The notes: generated from the sequence alone by a model not told the origin. A stretch of DNA of 64,000 nucleotides from Bosea beijingensis (GCF_030758975.1 NZ_CP132359.1:4956963-5020962), one strand, 5' to 3'; shown: positions 52,855 to 61,538, numbered from the stretch's first letter. Numbers and translations are program-made.

Positions 52855-53256
52855 TCAATTCTGCGGCTGCGTCAGAAGCTGGTCGGGAGCGTTCATCAGC
52901 GTCGAGACAGCGGTGACGATCTGAGCAAACGCGTAGGGCTTTGGGATCATGACGCTGTTGGGCACACCTTGCACCGCCCAGTCGCCTGCGCTGTCACCGC
53001 TGACGTAGACGACCGGCATCGTCGGAACGGCTTCGCGGGCGTGGCGGGCGACATCCCAGCCCGTCGGTCCGTTCCCGAGCCGGATGTCGGTCAGCACGGC
53101 CCGGACATCCGCGCTGCGCTCTCCATAGAGCCTCATCGCCGTCTTGGCGTCGTGAGCGGAGAGAACCTGGAATCCTGCGTCTTCGAGCGCGGTTTCCAGT
53201 TCCATGAGGATGAGGGGCTCGTCCTCGACAACGAGTAACAACGCGGCTGCTGACAT
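52855..53256 (-). CDS. Single-domain response regulator (CheY-like)
   Basis: 133 residues. Acidic pair in VVEDEPLILMELETAL, phosphorylation Asp in VLTDIRLGNGPTGW, Thr/Ser in VVYVSGDSAGDW and Lys in MIPKPYAFAQIV. No output domain, so it acts by protein contact or as a phosphate sink. With the HWE kinase at 55231 it could belong to the stress-response phosphorelay (inference). Confidence 0.9.
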   Translation of the reverse strand: MSAAALLLVVEDEPLILMELETALEDAGFQVLSAHDAKTAMRLYGERSADVRAVLTDIRLGNGPTGWDVARHAREAVPTMPVVYVSGDSAGDWAVQGVPNSVMIPKPYAFAQIVTAVSTLMNAPDQLLTQPQN

Positions 53257-53286
53257 CTACGCAATTCCCAAGGTCTAACGGTCGCA

Positions 53287-53311
53287 AACTACGAGGGAAT
53301 GGAATGGTTCC
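53287..53311 (-). promoter_or_regulatory. EcfG-type promoter (minus) for the 53256 response regulator
   Basis: Minus-strand GGAAC (53311-53307), 17-base spacer, GTT (53289-53287), 31 bp upstream of ATG 53256. Exact match. Confidence 0.8.
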
Positions 53312-53390
53312 CGCTAATGCGCTGCAACTCGGCGGACCGAATTTTCGCGCCAGCGGATCGGTTCGCGATGCGGAGGGAGCGACAAGGCGC

Positions 53391-53416
53391 GGAACATATC
53401 GAGGACTCCTGCCGTT
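53391..53416 (+). promoter_or_regulatory. EcfG-type promoter for the 53463-54368 operon
   Basis: GGAAC (53391-53395), 18-base spacer, GTTTT (53414-53418), 47 bp upstream of ATG 53463. Exact match. Confidence 0.78.
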
Positions 53417-53462
53417 TTGGACGGCACCGCGGCGCGACCGCCCGACGACAGGAGACCTACCA

Positions 53463-53762
53463 ATGAAGAAGCTGCTCATCGCCACCTTGATCGGCTCCGC
53501 GACCTCGTTCAGTGCCATGGCGCAGACGTCGACGACCTCCCCGATGCCCGCTCCGAAGGCCGACGCGGACAAGAACGCCCCGCTCCCGGGAGCCAACAGC
53601 TTCACCGAAGGCCAGGCCAAGAGCCGGCTGGAAGCCAACGGCTATTCCAACGTCGGCGCCCTGAAGAAGGACGACAACGGCGTCTGGAAGGGCAAGGCTA
53701 CGCACTCGGGCAAGGAGGTCAACGTCTCCGTCGACTACCGCGGCAACATCACCCGCAACTGA
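53463..53762 (+). CDS. Small exported PepSY-like protein
   Basis: 99 residues with a signal peptide (KKLLIATLIGSATSFSAMAQ, cleavage near residue 21). The mature part has a PepSY-like stretch (FTEGQAKSRLEANGYSNVGA, then VWKGKATHSGKEVNVSVDYR). Periplasmic; role unknown. RBS ACAGGAGACC. Cotranscribed with the next gene, 36 bp away. Confidence 0.8.
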   Translation: MKKLLIATLIGSATSFSAMAQTSTTSPMPAPKADADKNAPLPGANSFTEGQAKSRLEANGYSNVGALKKDDNGVWKGKATHSGKEVNVSVDYRGNITRN

Positions 53763-53798
53763 TCCGTGCCGCTTGCACCCCTCAAACTGGAGAACGAA

Positions 53799-54368
53799 AT
53801 GACCCGTACCATCACCCGCTCCTACGACAGCTACTCCACCGCCCGCTCCGTCGTCGAGCGGCTTGAGGCCGCCGGCGTTTCGAGCAGCGACATCAGCGTC
53901 GTCGGCCGCGACGGCGACACCAGCGAGACCAACGCGTCCGAAGGTGCCGGAATCGGCGCGGGCGTCGGCGGCGCCGCCGGTCTGCTCGCCGGCCTTGGAA
54001 TGCTCGCCATACCCGGCATCGGCCCGGTCGTCGCCGCGGGCTGGCTTGCCTCGACCGCCGCGGGCGCCGTTGCCGGTGCCGCTGCCGGCGGCCTGGTTGG
54101 CTCCTTCGTGAAAGAAGGCCACGACGAGGACGAGGCCAACTACTATGCCGAGACGGTTCGCCGCGGCGGCTCGGTGGTCTCCGTCCGCACCGCTCCCGAG
54201 CACGAGGCCACTGTCCAGGCGATCCTCGACGGCGCGACGCCGATCGATCGCACCACCCGTGAAGCCGATTATCGCGCCGGCGGCTGGTCCCGCTTCGATG
54301 AGAACGCGGATCCGTACGTCCGCGACGCCACCGCTACCGGGCGCGTGCCGCCGTCGTCGGTCATCTGA
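53799..54368 (+). CDS. General stress protein-like membrane protein with glycine-rich region
   Basis: 189 residues from ATG 53799 (CTGGAGAACGAA upstream). N-terminal YDSYSTARSVVERLEAAGVS and SDISVVGRD resemble the YflT/GSP17M domain; a Gly/Ala-rich double hydrophobic segment (residues 57-110) follows, then VSVRTAPEHEATVQAILDGA. Probable stress-induced membrane-associated protein. Confidence 0.8.
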   Translation: MTRTITRSYDSYSTARSVVERLEAAGVSSSDISVVGRDGDTSETNASEGAGIGAGVGGAAGLLAGLGMLAIPGIGPVVAAGWLASTAAGAVAGAAAGGLVGSFVKEGHDEDEANYYAETVRRGGSVVSVRTAPEHEATVQAILDGATPIDRTTREADYRAGGWSRFDENADPYVRDATATGRVPPSSVI

Positions 54369-54387
54369 CCGCACCGCATTGCGAACG

Positions 54388-54417
54388 ACGGCCTCGGGGA
54401 ACCGGGGCCGTTTTCTT
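54388..54417 (+). terminator. Intrinsic terminator
   Basis: Ten-bp stem ACGGCCTCGG (54388-54397) with CCGGGGCCGT (54402-54411), one G-T pair, GGAA loop, followed by TTTTCTT. Ends the 53463-54368 operon. Confidence 0.78.
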
Positions 54418-54479
54418 GTACGCCGCCGATGAGCGCTCTCCCTGCTTCAGTACCATTCCGTACCCTTCACGCGGACTTT

Positions 54480-54505
54480 GGAGCCAGAGCTGCGCGGGGT
54501 CCGTT
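54480..54505 (+). promoter_or_regulatory. EcfG-like promoter, one mismatch, for the KGG-like gene
   Basis: GGAGC (54480-54484), 18-base spacer, GTT (54503-54505), 49 bp upstream of ATG 54554. One mismatch in the -35. Confidence 0.4.
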
Positions 54506-54553
54506 AGTCCGCCGAGACGATCAGCGTCTCCGTCTCATCTAAAGGAGCGGACT

Positions 54554-54772
54554 ATGGCAAATCAAAGCGGTTCCCACGGAAGCCAGAGCGGCAGCGGCCA
54601 GCGTGGCGGCTCTCATGAGCAGCATGTGAAGGCAGGCGAGCAGAGCCATAAGAACGATGGCAGCTCGAAGACTCAAGGCGGCTCGGGCGACAGCCAGGTC
54701 GGCGGCCAGCGTGGCGGGTCCCATGAGCAGCACGTGAAGGCTGGCCAGCAGAGCCACAAGAACGACAAGTAA
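54554..54772 (+). CDS. KGG-like hydrophilic stress protein with tandem repeat
   Basis: 72 residues, strongly hydrophilic (Gly, Ser, Gln, His). Two near-identical copies of GQRGGSHEQHVKAG followed by QSHKND lie at residues 16-35 and 52-71. Resembles Con-10/KGG desiccation proteins in composition and GG repeats, though the exact KGG spacing differs. AAAGGAGCGG before ATG 54554. Confidence 0.75.
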   Translation: MANQSGSHGSQSGSGQRGGSHEQHVKAGEQSHKNDGSSKTQGGSGDSQVGGQRGGSHEQHVKAGQQSHKNDK

Positions 54773-54781
54773 GGCAAGGCT

Positions 54782-54807
54782 CGCCTCGGCTCTCAGGAGC
54801 CGAGGCG
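54782..54807. terminator. Hairpin after the KGG-like gene
   Basis: Perfect 11-bp stem CGCCTCGGCTC / GAGCCGAGGCG with TCAG loop, 10 bp after the gene. Followed by a weak TCCTCCCTT; could end transcription from both sides. Confidence 0.5.
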
Positions 54808-54822
54808 TCCTCCCTTCGTTTC

Positions 54823-55152
54823 TCAGATTCCCGGCCCGGTTGACTGGCGTCCAGTATAGCCCTGGACGCCATCTTCAATGTCGCAGACCCTACCCTGCCG
54901 GTCGCATCGCTGCTGGACTGCCGTATCGCGATCTTCGAGGACCAGCTCGACTGCTGAAGCGAGCGCGCAGAGGCTACCGGCGGGCCTGAGCAGCCGGATA
55001 ACGAGCCCACGCTCCGGACCGCGACGGCGGCGGGATGCTGATCGTGAACGCACTGTCGGCAGCTCCGCTTCGGTGCCAGCCTCCAGCTTGACCTCGGCGA
55101 CGGCCTTCTCGGCCGCGTCGCCGTTGCCCCATCTGCCCTTCGTGCCCGACAT
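54823..55152 (-). CDS. Hypothetical protein, low confidence
   Basis: 109 residues from ATG 55152 with GGAG about 10 bases upstream. Arg-rich middle, no recognised domain. No EcfG-like site upstream. Kept because of the plausible start and lack of an alternative gene here. Confidence 0.3.
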   Translation of the reverse strand: MSGTKGRWGNGDAAEKAVAEVKLEAGTEAELPTVRSRSASRRRRGPERGLVIRLLRPAGSLCALASAVELVLEDRDTAVQQRCDRQGRVCDIEDGVQGYTGRQSTGPGI

Positions 55153-55230
55153 GTGTCGTCTCCGTCCACCGCTTCGACTTGAACCGATGTCGATTCTCCG
55201 AGCCGAGAATCTGAGAAACGAACGCCACCT

Positions 55231-56346
55231 CTAGAGAGCGTGGATGTCATCCATGGAAGCCCGGAACTCCGCCACGAAGCCGGTCGGCGGATAGCTCTTC
55301 TCGACGCCGCCCTTGCCGACGAGACCGAGCCGGATCAAGCGTGTCCCGAAGCTGCGCGACTTCGGCTCCTCGATCGTCGGTCCGTCGCGCTCCTCCCAAT
55401 TCATCACCATCATCGGCTCGTCGCCTTCCTCGATTCGCCAGGTTAGCGTCACGCAGCCCTCCGGCACCGACAGCGAGCCGTACTTGGCGGCGTTGGTGGC
55501 CAGTTCGTGCAGCAAGAGCGATATCGAGAGCGTCGCCTTGGGGCCCAAATCAATGTCCGGCCCGCTTGTCTCGATGCGGCCGCCGTAGCCATGGAGATCC
55601 AGCAGCAGACGAACGATCCGGCGCAGCGGCGCGGCGCTCCAGTTCTCCTTCATGAGCTGGTCACTCGCCGTTCCGAGCGCCGCGATCCGCTGGGTCAGCG
55701 CTTCCACGGCCTCTTGCTCGGTCACCCCACGCAGGGTTTGGTTCGCGATGGCTTGGACCATCGCGAGCGTATTTTTCATGCGGTGTAGGATCTCACGGTT
55801 GAGGATGTCCTGCTGCGCCTGCGCCTCGTCACGCTCGCGCACGGTCCGGCGCAGCTCCAGTTGCCGCATGACCTGCCGGGCTAGCACCCGGAGCGTTTTC
55901 TCCTGCATCGCGGTGAGAGGGCGCGGCTTGTAGTCGAGCACGCATACGGTGCCGATCGGATAGCCGTCGCGGGATTTCAACAGGGCCCCGGCATAGAAGC
56001 GCAGGCCGGGTTCGCCCGTAACGAGCGGGTTGCAGTCGAAGCGGGGGTCCTTGGTCGCGTCGGGGACGACGAGGAAATCCTCTTCGAGGATGGCCTTCGC
56101 GCAGAAAGAGGAATCGAGCGGCGTCTCGCGCACGCCGAGGCCGACCTCGGCCTTGAAGAATTGGCGGCCCTCAGCGATCAGGTTCACGACCGCGATCGGC
56201 GTCTCGCAAATCTCCGAGGCGAGCTCCGCGACTTCGTCGAAGTCGCGCTCAGACGGCGTATCGAGCACGTCGTAGTCGGCCAGCGCGGCAAGCCGTCTCA
56301 ACTCACGAGCTTCGTAGTTCAATTCAACGTCGTGCCCCATGTCCAT
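55231..56346 (-). CDS. HWE-family sensor histidine kinase with GAF domain
   Basis: 371 residues from ATG 56346 (ATG 56340 also possible). Residues 20-165 are a GAF domain (DFDEVAELASEICETPIAVV to GTVCVLDYKPRPLT). The HWE kinase follows: phospho-acceptor in ILHRMKNTLAMVQAIANQTL, N-box LLLHELATNAAKYGSLS and the WEERDGP motif. Soluble, so it senses a cytoplasmic signal. HWE/HisKA_2 kinases feed the PhyR branch of the general stress response in alphaproteobacteria, which fits its own EcfG-type promoter. Confidence 0.9.
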   Translation of the reverse strand: MDMGHDVELNYEARELRRLAALADYDVLDTPSERDFDEVAELASEICETPIAVVNLIAEGRQFFKAEVGLGVRETPLDSSFCAKAILEEDFLVVPDATKDPRFDCNPLVTGEPGLRFYAGALLKSRDGYPIGTVCVLDYKPRPLTAMQEKTLRVLARQVMRQLELRRTVRERDEAQAQQDILNREILHRMKNTLAMVQAIANQTLRGVTEQEAVEALTQRIAALGTASDQLMKENWSAAPLRRIVRLLLDLHGYGGRIETSGPDIDLGPKATLSISLLLHELATNAAKYGSLSVPEGCVTLTWRIEEGDEPMMVMNWEERDGPTIEEPKSRSFGTRLIRLGLVGKGGVEKSYPPTGFVAEFRASMDDIHAL

Positions 56347-56401
56347 AAGCGTAGCAGTAACACGCTGCCCGCGACGCGACGACATCGAAAGACAGGCGGC
56401 G

Positions 56402-56429
56402 GGAACAGGCGGGCGGCCGTTGCCGTTCC
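56402..56429. promoter_or_regulatory. Symmetrical bidirectional EcfG-type promoter
   Basis: GGAAC (56402-56406), 18 bases, GTTCC (56425-56429). Read on the plus strand it is GGAAC-N18-GTT, 35 bp before ATG 56462; read on the minus strand it is also GGAAC-N18-GTT, about 58 bp before ATG 56346. One site therefore serves both divergent genes. Confidence 0.75.
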
Positions 56430-56461
56430 GGGTTCGAGGGGGGCCAACGGGACGACGAACG

Positions 56462-56749
56462 ATGCCTAACTACAAGATCACGACCGAAAGCGATCACGGC
56501 CGCGACGATTCCGACGAGCGAATCGAGTTTCCCGACGCCAAGGCGGCCGCCGACGACGCTCAGATTGCGCTGACGGAGATGGCGCGCGACCGGATGCCGA
56601 ACGGCGAGCGCGCGCGGTTCGGCGTGGAAATCGAGGACGAGAAGGGAAAGCGGATTTACCGCGCTTCGCTCGATTTCAAGGCCGAGGCCGGCGAAGAGGT
56701 GGAACGCGACGCCAAGGCTCGCGAGCAGAAGAAGCGCGAGAGTAGCTAA
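56462..56749 (+). CDS. DUF6894-type small protein
   Basis: 95 residues. Start PNYKITTESDHGRDDSDERI, then EFPDAKAAADDAQIALTEMA has the layout of DUF6894-like proteins; highly charged C-terminal helix. Divergent from the HWE kinase and sharing its promoter site. Function unknown. Confidence 0.7.
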   Translation: MPNYKITTESDHGRDDSDERIEFPDAKAAADDAQIALTEMARDRMPNGERARFGVEIEDEKGKRIYRASLDFKAEAGEEVERDAKAREQKKRESS

Positions 56750-56821
56750 CTCTCGTTAGCTACCGATACGGAGCGCAGCGAGAGCGCCAGCGTCTCGATT
56801 GGCTTCCATCGGGCAGCACGG

Positions 56822-57150
56822 TCAGCACCAGCCTGCATAGCGGCGGCTCAGGAGCCCGTCCCACCGTCCACCCGCCGGCGGCAGGCCGTCCAGGATCTCT
56901 CCAGCGATTTCGTCCGCTGCGCGCAGCGTCTTGCCGTCGAGCAGGCCGCGGACAGCGTTGAAGTGGTCGACCCCGTCCGATTCCGCTCACTTCACGCTCC
57001 CGCAGCGCGGCCAATTTCTGGCGGCAGTTGTCGCCGGCGTCGGCCAGGTCGATTAAGTAGAGGGCCAGGGCGCGCTGCGTACGGATCGCCGGCGGCGTCG
57101 GCTCGTCTCGGTTAACAGCAGGAAGGGGACGGTCGACCGGCGACTTCGAT
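56822..57150 (-). pseudogene. Remnant of a small gene in two frames
   Basis: This 419-bp gap (56750-57168) has no intact gene. On the minus strand one frame reads IRTQRALALYLIDLADAGDN then CRQKLAALREREVSG, and after a shift near 56985 another frame reads HFNAVRGLLDGKTLRAADEI then AGEILDGLPPAGGRWDGLL to a stop at 56822. Coding-like composition in both suggests a frameshifted gene without a visible start. A 9-bp hairpin (GTAGCTAAC/GTTAGCTAC, 56742-56763) precedes it. Confidence 0.4.
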
Positions 57151-57168
57151 CGCCGGCGGAGATTTCGC

Positions 57169-58458
57169 CTAACCTCGTCTTTGGAGGTCGATGATCCTAT
57201 GAGCGCTTTCCGCTTCTACGCACACGGTGTTTCGGCCAGCCGCTTTGGCGCGATAAAGCGCGCGATCGGCGGTCTCGTGTCGCATCGAGGCGGTCGAGTG
57301 TTGAACGCCGACCCCGATGCTGACCGTGACATTGGTGGCTTGGATTAAGTCCTCGAAATTCGCGTCTGCAACGTCCGTGCAGATTCTCTCCGCAAGCCTT
57401 ACAGCCTCTGTTCTGTCGCCATCTCGTACCAGAACTGCGAATTCCTCACCTCCGATCCGGGCAGGCATCGCTGAGATCGACGCCACCGATCGCTCGATGA
57501 TACTCGCCACTCGTTTCAGACAAGCATCCCCCACACCATGCCCAAAGCGGTCGTTCACGTCTTTGAAGCGATCCACATCGATCATCAGAACGCACGCGCT
57601 CTCGCCCGATGCGGCTAGCTCTGCGTCGAAAATTCGTCTGTTGGGAAGACCAGTCAAAGGATCTCGGCGGGCTAGATTATCGAGTTCTCGGATGGCGACC
57701 TTTAGGGTCTCTTGCGCCGCCAACAGGTCTCGATGCTCCCGCTTGGCTACGGTGATATCGGCATGGATGGTGTAGGCGTGGCCATCGTCAGTATGTTGCG
57801 TGATCACTCGGCGCCATCGGTCACCCGGAAGCTCAACCTCGAATGGCGCTCCATCATATCTCAGTCGGTTTCGTATGGTGGCAAGCGAGGTAGCCTGGGC
57901 CGCCCCCATGGCCCAAGCCTCCGCTATAATTTTTTCGAGCGGCAAACCCACGATTCCTCGGTCTCGTGGAACATCGTATAATTCTCGAAATCGGGCGTTC
58001 GCTGCTAGGATGCCACCGTCTTCGCGGGCAACGCATGCTCCGTCTGCTATATTGTCCAAAGCATCGAACGGCGGCATCGCATTTGATCGGACCTCTGCGG
58101 ACAACGCGCCGACTTGTTTCCAGACCCGGACGCGGCCACCGCCGGGTAGCGGTAAGGAGGATGCTCTCAGTTTCCGACCTCTATGGGTGAATTCGAAGGG
58201 CATCATCTGCTGCCGATGGCGAGTTAGCCCCTCTGCGATGTAACGCCCGATATGCGGAATTTCATCGTCAGGGAGTCTGCACTCGTAAAAGCGCCGGAGG
58301 TTCTCCGCGTACGGCTCTCCTACATGGACCTTCCCGGTATGCTCCGGGAAGAAGGCCAGAAAAGTCGCATTCCAGGCAAGAGCACAAAGGTGCTCGTCGA
58401 ACTCGCTGTACGCGACCTCGATGGTATCAAGCAGTTCGCCGAGGGTCGAACGGAGCAT
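57169..58458 (-). CDS. Diguanylate cyclase with PAS domains
   Basis: 429 residues. N-terminal PAS-like region (residues 5-110) and a second PAS (DALDNIADGACVAREDGGIL, about 130-245), then a GGDEF domain from about 262: DPLTGLPNRRIF, active-site IGGEEF near 348 and DRALYRAKAAGRN. The active-site residues and substrate DxxxFKxxND motif (DVDRFKDVNDRFGH) are intact, so it should make cyclic di-GMP. No transmembrane segment. No EcfG-like site upstream. Confidence 0.92.
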   Translation of the reverse strand: MLRSTLGELLDTIEVAYSEFDEHLCALAWNATFLAFFPEHTGKVHVGEPYAENLRRFYECRLPDDEIPHIGRYIAEGLTRHRQQMMPFEFTHRGRKLRASSLPLPGGGRVRVWKQVGALSAEVRSNAMPPFDALDNIADGACVAREDGGILAANARFRELYDVPRDRGIVGLPLEKIIAEAWAMGAAQATSLATIRNRLRYDGAPFEVELPGDRWRRVITQHTDDGHAYTIHADITVAKREHRDLLAAQETLKVAIRELDNLARRDPLTGLPNRRIFDAELAASGESACVLMIDVDRFKDVNDRFGHGVGDACLKRVASIIERSVASISAMPARIGGEEFAVLVRDGDRTEAVRLAERICTDVADANFEDLIQATNVTVSIGVGVQHSTASMRHETADRALYRAKAAGRNTVCVEAESAHRIIDLQRRG

Positions 58459-58554
58459 CGCCGTTTCGATAGGGACAAGCGATTAACCCATCGTAAAGGG
58501 GAGGCCGTATCGCTGCTCTTAGCAGCGGCAATGTCGGATCAACAGCGCCCTGGC

Positions 58555-58579
58555 GGAACCCAAAACGCGGGATCGGGTT
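58555..58579 (+). promoter_or_regulatory. EcfG-type promoter for the isochorismatase-like gene
   Basis: GGAAC (58555-58559), 17-base spacer, GTT (58577-58579), 55 bp upstream of ATG 58634. Exact match; makes the ATG at 58589 too close to be the main start. Confidence 0.75.
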
Positions 58580-58633
58580 CGATCGACGATGCAATCGTCT
58601 GAAGTCGAGTGCACCGCGGTCGGGATCGACGGC

Positions 58634-59236
58634 ATGAACAAGCACCTTCCGACGCTTGGTGAGGGAACCGTCCACATTTGCGTGGATATGCAAAAGATAT
58701 TCGACACGGACGGGCTCTGGGCAACCCCATGGATGCCGCGAGTTCTACCTCGATGCGTAGCCCTCACCGAGCATCGGCCAGACGCAACAATATTCACGCG
58801 GTTCGTCACTCCTATTACCGCCGATGCCGCCCATGGCGCCTGGCAAGATTTCTATAGGCGGTGGCCGCAGACCACTCGCGAACGGCTGGATCCTTCGATG
58901 ATCAACATCGTTCCGGCGCTCGCGCGGTTTGCGCCACCTGCACCTGTATTCGACAAACCTGTCTACTCAGCGTTCGCGGGAACCAAACTGCCCGCATTTT
59001 TGGCCGAACGCCGCGTGGACACGCTGGTCCTGTCAGGAGCCGAAACCGACGTTTGCGTGCTCTCCACGGCGCTCGGAGCCGTCGACCACGGGTATCGAGT
59101 CATAGTCGCCTCCGACGCGGTGTGCAGCTTTTCAGACGTCGGTCACGACAATCTGCTTTCGCTGTTCAGGGAGCGCTTCAGCCAGCAGATTGTAACGGCG
59201 ACTGTCGATGAGATCATCGACAGGTGGCAAGCGTAA
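58634..59236 (+). CDS. Isochorismatase-like cysteine hydrolase
   Basis: 200 residues from ATG 58634. Catalytic Asp in CVDMQKIF near residue 16, Lys in [15 protein letters not shown] near 106, nucleophile Cys in [19 protein letters not shown] near 138. Family includes nicotinamidases, carbamoylases and isochorismatases; the substrate is not evident. Cytoplasmic. Confidence 0.88.
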   Translation: MNKHLPTLGEGTVHICVDMQKIFDTDGLWATPWMPRVLPRCVALTEHRPDATIFTRFVTPITADAAHGAWQDFYRRWPQTTRERLDPSMINIVPALARFAPPAPVFDKPVYSAFAGTKLPAFLAERRVDTLVLSGAETDVCVLSTALGAVDHGYRVIVASDAVCSFSDVGHDNLLSLFRERFSQQIVTATVDEIIDRWQA

Positions 59237-59421
59237 CGTTTGCACGCCCCCTCGCTGTCTTGGAGGTCCCACCTCGTACGAGCCCGCCTCTAACCGCCCC
59301 ACAGCGTTTCCTAGCTTCTTGCTGGCTGTCCGCTCAACAAACTCAACGCTTCGCCAGCTGTTTGCTATCGGACGACCGATGTCTCCTGCGAATGCATTGT
59401 CGCTGCGTTGGCGCTCGATAT

Positions 59422-59446
59422 GGAACCCCATCCTTTCGGGGATGTT
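59422..59446 (+). promoter_or_regulatory. EcfG-type promoter for the zinc alcohol dehydrogenase operon
   Basis: GGAAC (59422-59426), 17-base spacer, GTTT (59444-59447), 33 bp upstream of ATG 59479. Exact match. Confidence 0.8.
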
Positions 59447-59478
59447 TGTCGGCAGGCGGGGTTATCCGGAGAACAACG

Positions 59479-60651
59479 ATGAAAGCTCTGTGCTGGCACG
59501 GAAAAGGCGACATTCGTTGCGAGACCGTCCCCGACCCGCAAATCCAGGATGGCGGCGATGTCGTTATTAAGGTGACATCCTGCGCTATCTGCGGCTCTGA
59601 CCTCCATGTCTACGACGGCTACACACCGACCATGGAAGCCGGCGATGTGTTGGGTCACGAGACAATGGGAGAGGTCGTCGAGGTCGGGCGGGACGTTCGA
59701 AATCTGAAGGTTGGCGATCGGGTCGTCGTCCCCTTCAACATCGCCTGCGGCGAATGCTTCTTCTGCAAGAAGCAGCTTTTCTCGCTGTGTGACCGTTCCA
59801 ATCCCAATGCCGACCAGGCGAAGAAGGCGATGGGCCAGTCACCCTCCGGCCTGTTCGGCTACTCTCACATGCTCGGAGGCTTTCCCGGCGGGCAGGCGGA
59901 GTACCTGCGCGTACCCTATGCGGATGTCGGTCCCATAAAGGTCCCGGACGGGATCCCGGATGAGCAGGTCCTGTTTCTCTCGGACATCTTCCCGACCGGC
60001 TACATGGCGGCGGAGAACGCCGAGATCGAAGACGGCGACACGGTCGCCATCTGGGGTTGCGGGCCCGTTGGCCAGTTCGCGATCCAGTCAGCCTGGATGT
60101 TCGGCGCCGGGCGGGTGATTGCGATCGACAACGTGCCTGAGCGACTTGCGCTCGCGGCCAGCAGCGGCCGTGTTGAAACCATCAATTTCGATGACGGCCC
60201 GGTCTACGACAGATTGATGGAGATGACGGGCGGCCGCGGGCCCGATCGCTGCATCGATGCGGTCGGAGCCGAAGCCCATGGCAGCGGCTCGTTCGACGCC
60301 GTCATCGATAAGATCAAGGCTGCGACCTACCTCGCGACGGATCGTCCCCATGCGCTCCGCGAGGCGATCATGTGCTGCCGCAAAGGCGGGACGATCTCTA
60401 TGCCCGGCGTTTATTTCGGCTATCTCGACAAGATCCCGATGGGTGCCTTCATGAACAAGGGCCTGACGCTCAAGACGGGCCAGACGCATACCCACCGCTA
60501 CCTGGCTCCGCTCCTCGAAAAGGTCACTTCCGGGGAGATCGATCCATCTTTCGTGATCACGCACACGGCAGGCCTCGAGGATGGCCCGGGCCTCTATCAG
60601 ACGTTCCGGGACAAGGAGGACGGCTGCATCAAGGTCGTGCTCAAGCCCTAA
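59479..60651 (+). CDS. Zinc-dependent alcohol dehydrogenase (formaldehyde dehydrogenase-like)
   Basis: 390 residues from ATG 59479 (CGGAGAAC upstream). Catalytic zinc site [13 protein letters not shown] near residue 36 and [12 protein letters not shown] near 60; structural-zinc loop [15 protein letters not shown] near 91; NAD loop [18 protein letters not shown] near 190. The size and the long central insert resemble glutathione-independent formaldehyde dehydrogenase-like enzymes. Stress-promoter controlled and coupled to the SDR behind. Confidence 0.9.
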   Translation: MKALCWHGKGDIRCETVPDPQIQDGGDVVIKVTSCAICGSDLHVYDGYTPTMEAGDVLGHETMGEVVEVGRDVRNLKVGDRVVVPFNIACGECFFCKKQLFSLCDRSNPNADQAKKAMGQSPSGLFGYSHMLGGFPGGQAEYLRVPYADVGPIKVPDGIPDEQVLFLSDIFPTGYMAAENAEIEDGDTVAIWGCGPVGQFAIQSAWMFGAGRVIAIDNVPERLALAASSGRVETINFDDGPVYDRLMEMTGGRGPDRCIDAVGAEAHGSGSFDAVIDKIKAATYLATDRPHALREAIMCCRKGGTISMPGVYFGYLDKIPMGAFMNKGLTLKTGQTHTHRYLAPLLEKVTSGEIDPSFVITHTAGLEDGPGLYQTFRDKEDGCIKVVLKP

Positions 60652-60661
60652 GGAGGCAGCC

Positions 60662-61455
60662 TTGGAAACTCTTCAGCAAAAACTCGCCGTCGTAACCGGG
60701 GCATCGAGCGGTATCGGCTTCGAACTCGCCAAGCTCGCAATTGCCGACGGGTTCGACCTGATCATCCCTGCGGATGAAACCGATATCCACGATGCTGCCG
60801 AGCATCTCCGTGCGAAAGGGGGCATGGTCGTCTCGCTCGTAGCCGACCTTTCCGGAGAGGAAGGCGTTGGCGAGCTTTGTGCGGCGATCGCGGACGCGGG
60901 CCAGCCGGTCGATGTTCTGTTCGCCAACGCGGGGCGCGGGCTTGGGCACGGCTTCCTCGACCAGGATGATGCCGAATGGCTTCGCGTCATCGACACCAAT
61001 ATCGTCGGGACGCTTCAGCTCATCAAGAAGATCGGCCGCGACATGCGCGATCGAGGCCAGGGGAGGATCCTGATCACGGGATCGATCGCCGGGTTCATGC
61101 CGGGGACATTCCAGGCCGTCTATAATGGGACGAAGGCCTTCATCGACTCGTTCTCCTTCGCCTTGCGGGAAGAGCTTCGGGAGACAGGCGTAACGATCAC
61201 GTGTTTGATGCCAGGCGCGACAGAAACTCGTTTCTTTGAGCGTGCCGGGCTTCTCGACACAAAGATCGGCCAGGACGAAAAGGACGATCCCGCCGACGTC
61301 GCGAAGGCCGGTTATCAGGCGATGCTCGATGGAGAAGGCGATGTCGTGAGCGGTTGGAAGACAAGCTCCAGTCATCGATCGCGAACGTCACGCCCTCCGC
61401 TGTTCTGGCGCAGCAGCATCGCAAGATGGCCGAACCCGGATCAGGCGACCGATAA
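60662..61455 (+). pseudogene. SDR-family oxidoreductase gene with C-terminal frameshift
   Basis: TTG start at 60662 supported by AAGGAGG seven bases upstream. Intact Rossmann part VTGASSGIGFELAKLAIADG, NAG motif (FANAGRG), ITGSIAGFMPG and YNGTK. A missing base near 61365 shifts the frame: the natural end KLQSSIANVTPSAVLAQQHR then KMAEPGSGD runs in another frame to TAA 61453, while the current frame reads on to 61588. The catalytic core is unaffected, so the protein may still work with a foreign tail. Confidence 0.7.
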
Positions 61456-61487
61456 ACGGATCACGTGGAGGCTTTCCCTCCAACCGC

Positions 61488-61513
61488 GGAACCGAAAGGC
61501 GCGGTGCTATGTT
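61488..61513 (+). promoter_or_regulatory. EcfG-type promoter for the 61539 gene
   Basis: GGAAC (61488-61492), 18-base spacer, GTT (61511-61513), 26 bp upstream of ATG 61539. Exact match. Confidence 0.78.
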
Positions 61514-61538
61514 CTCATTCGCCAAAAGGAGATTTGCC

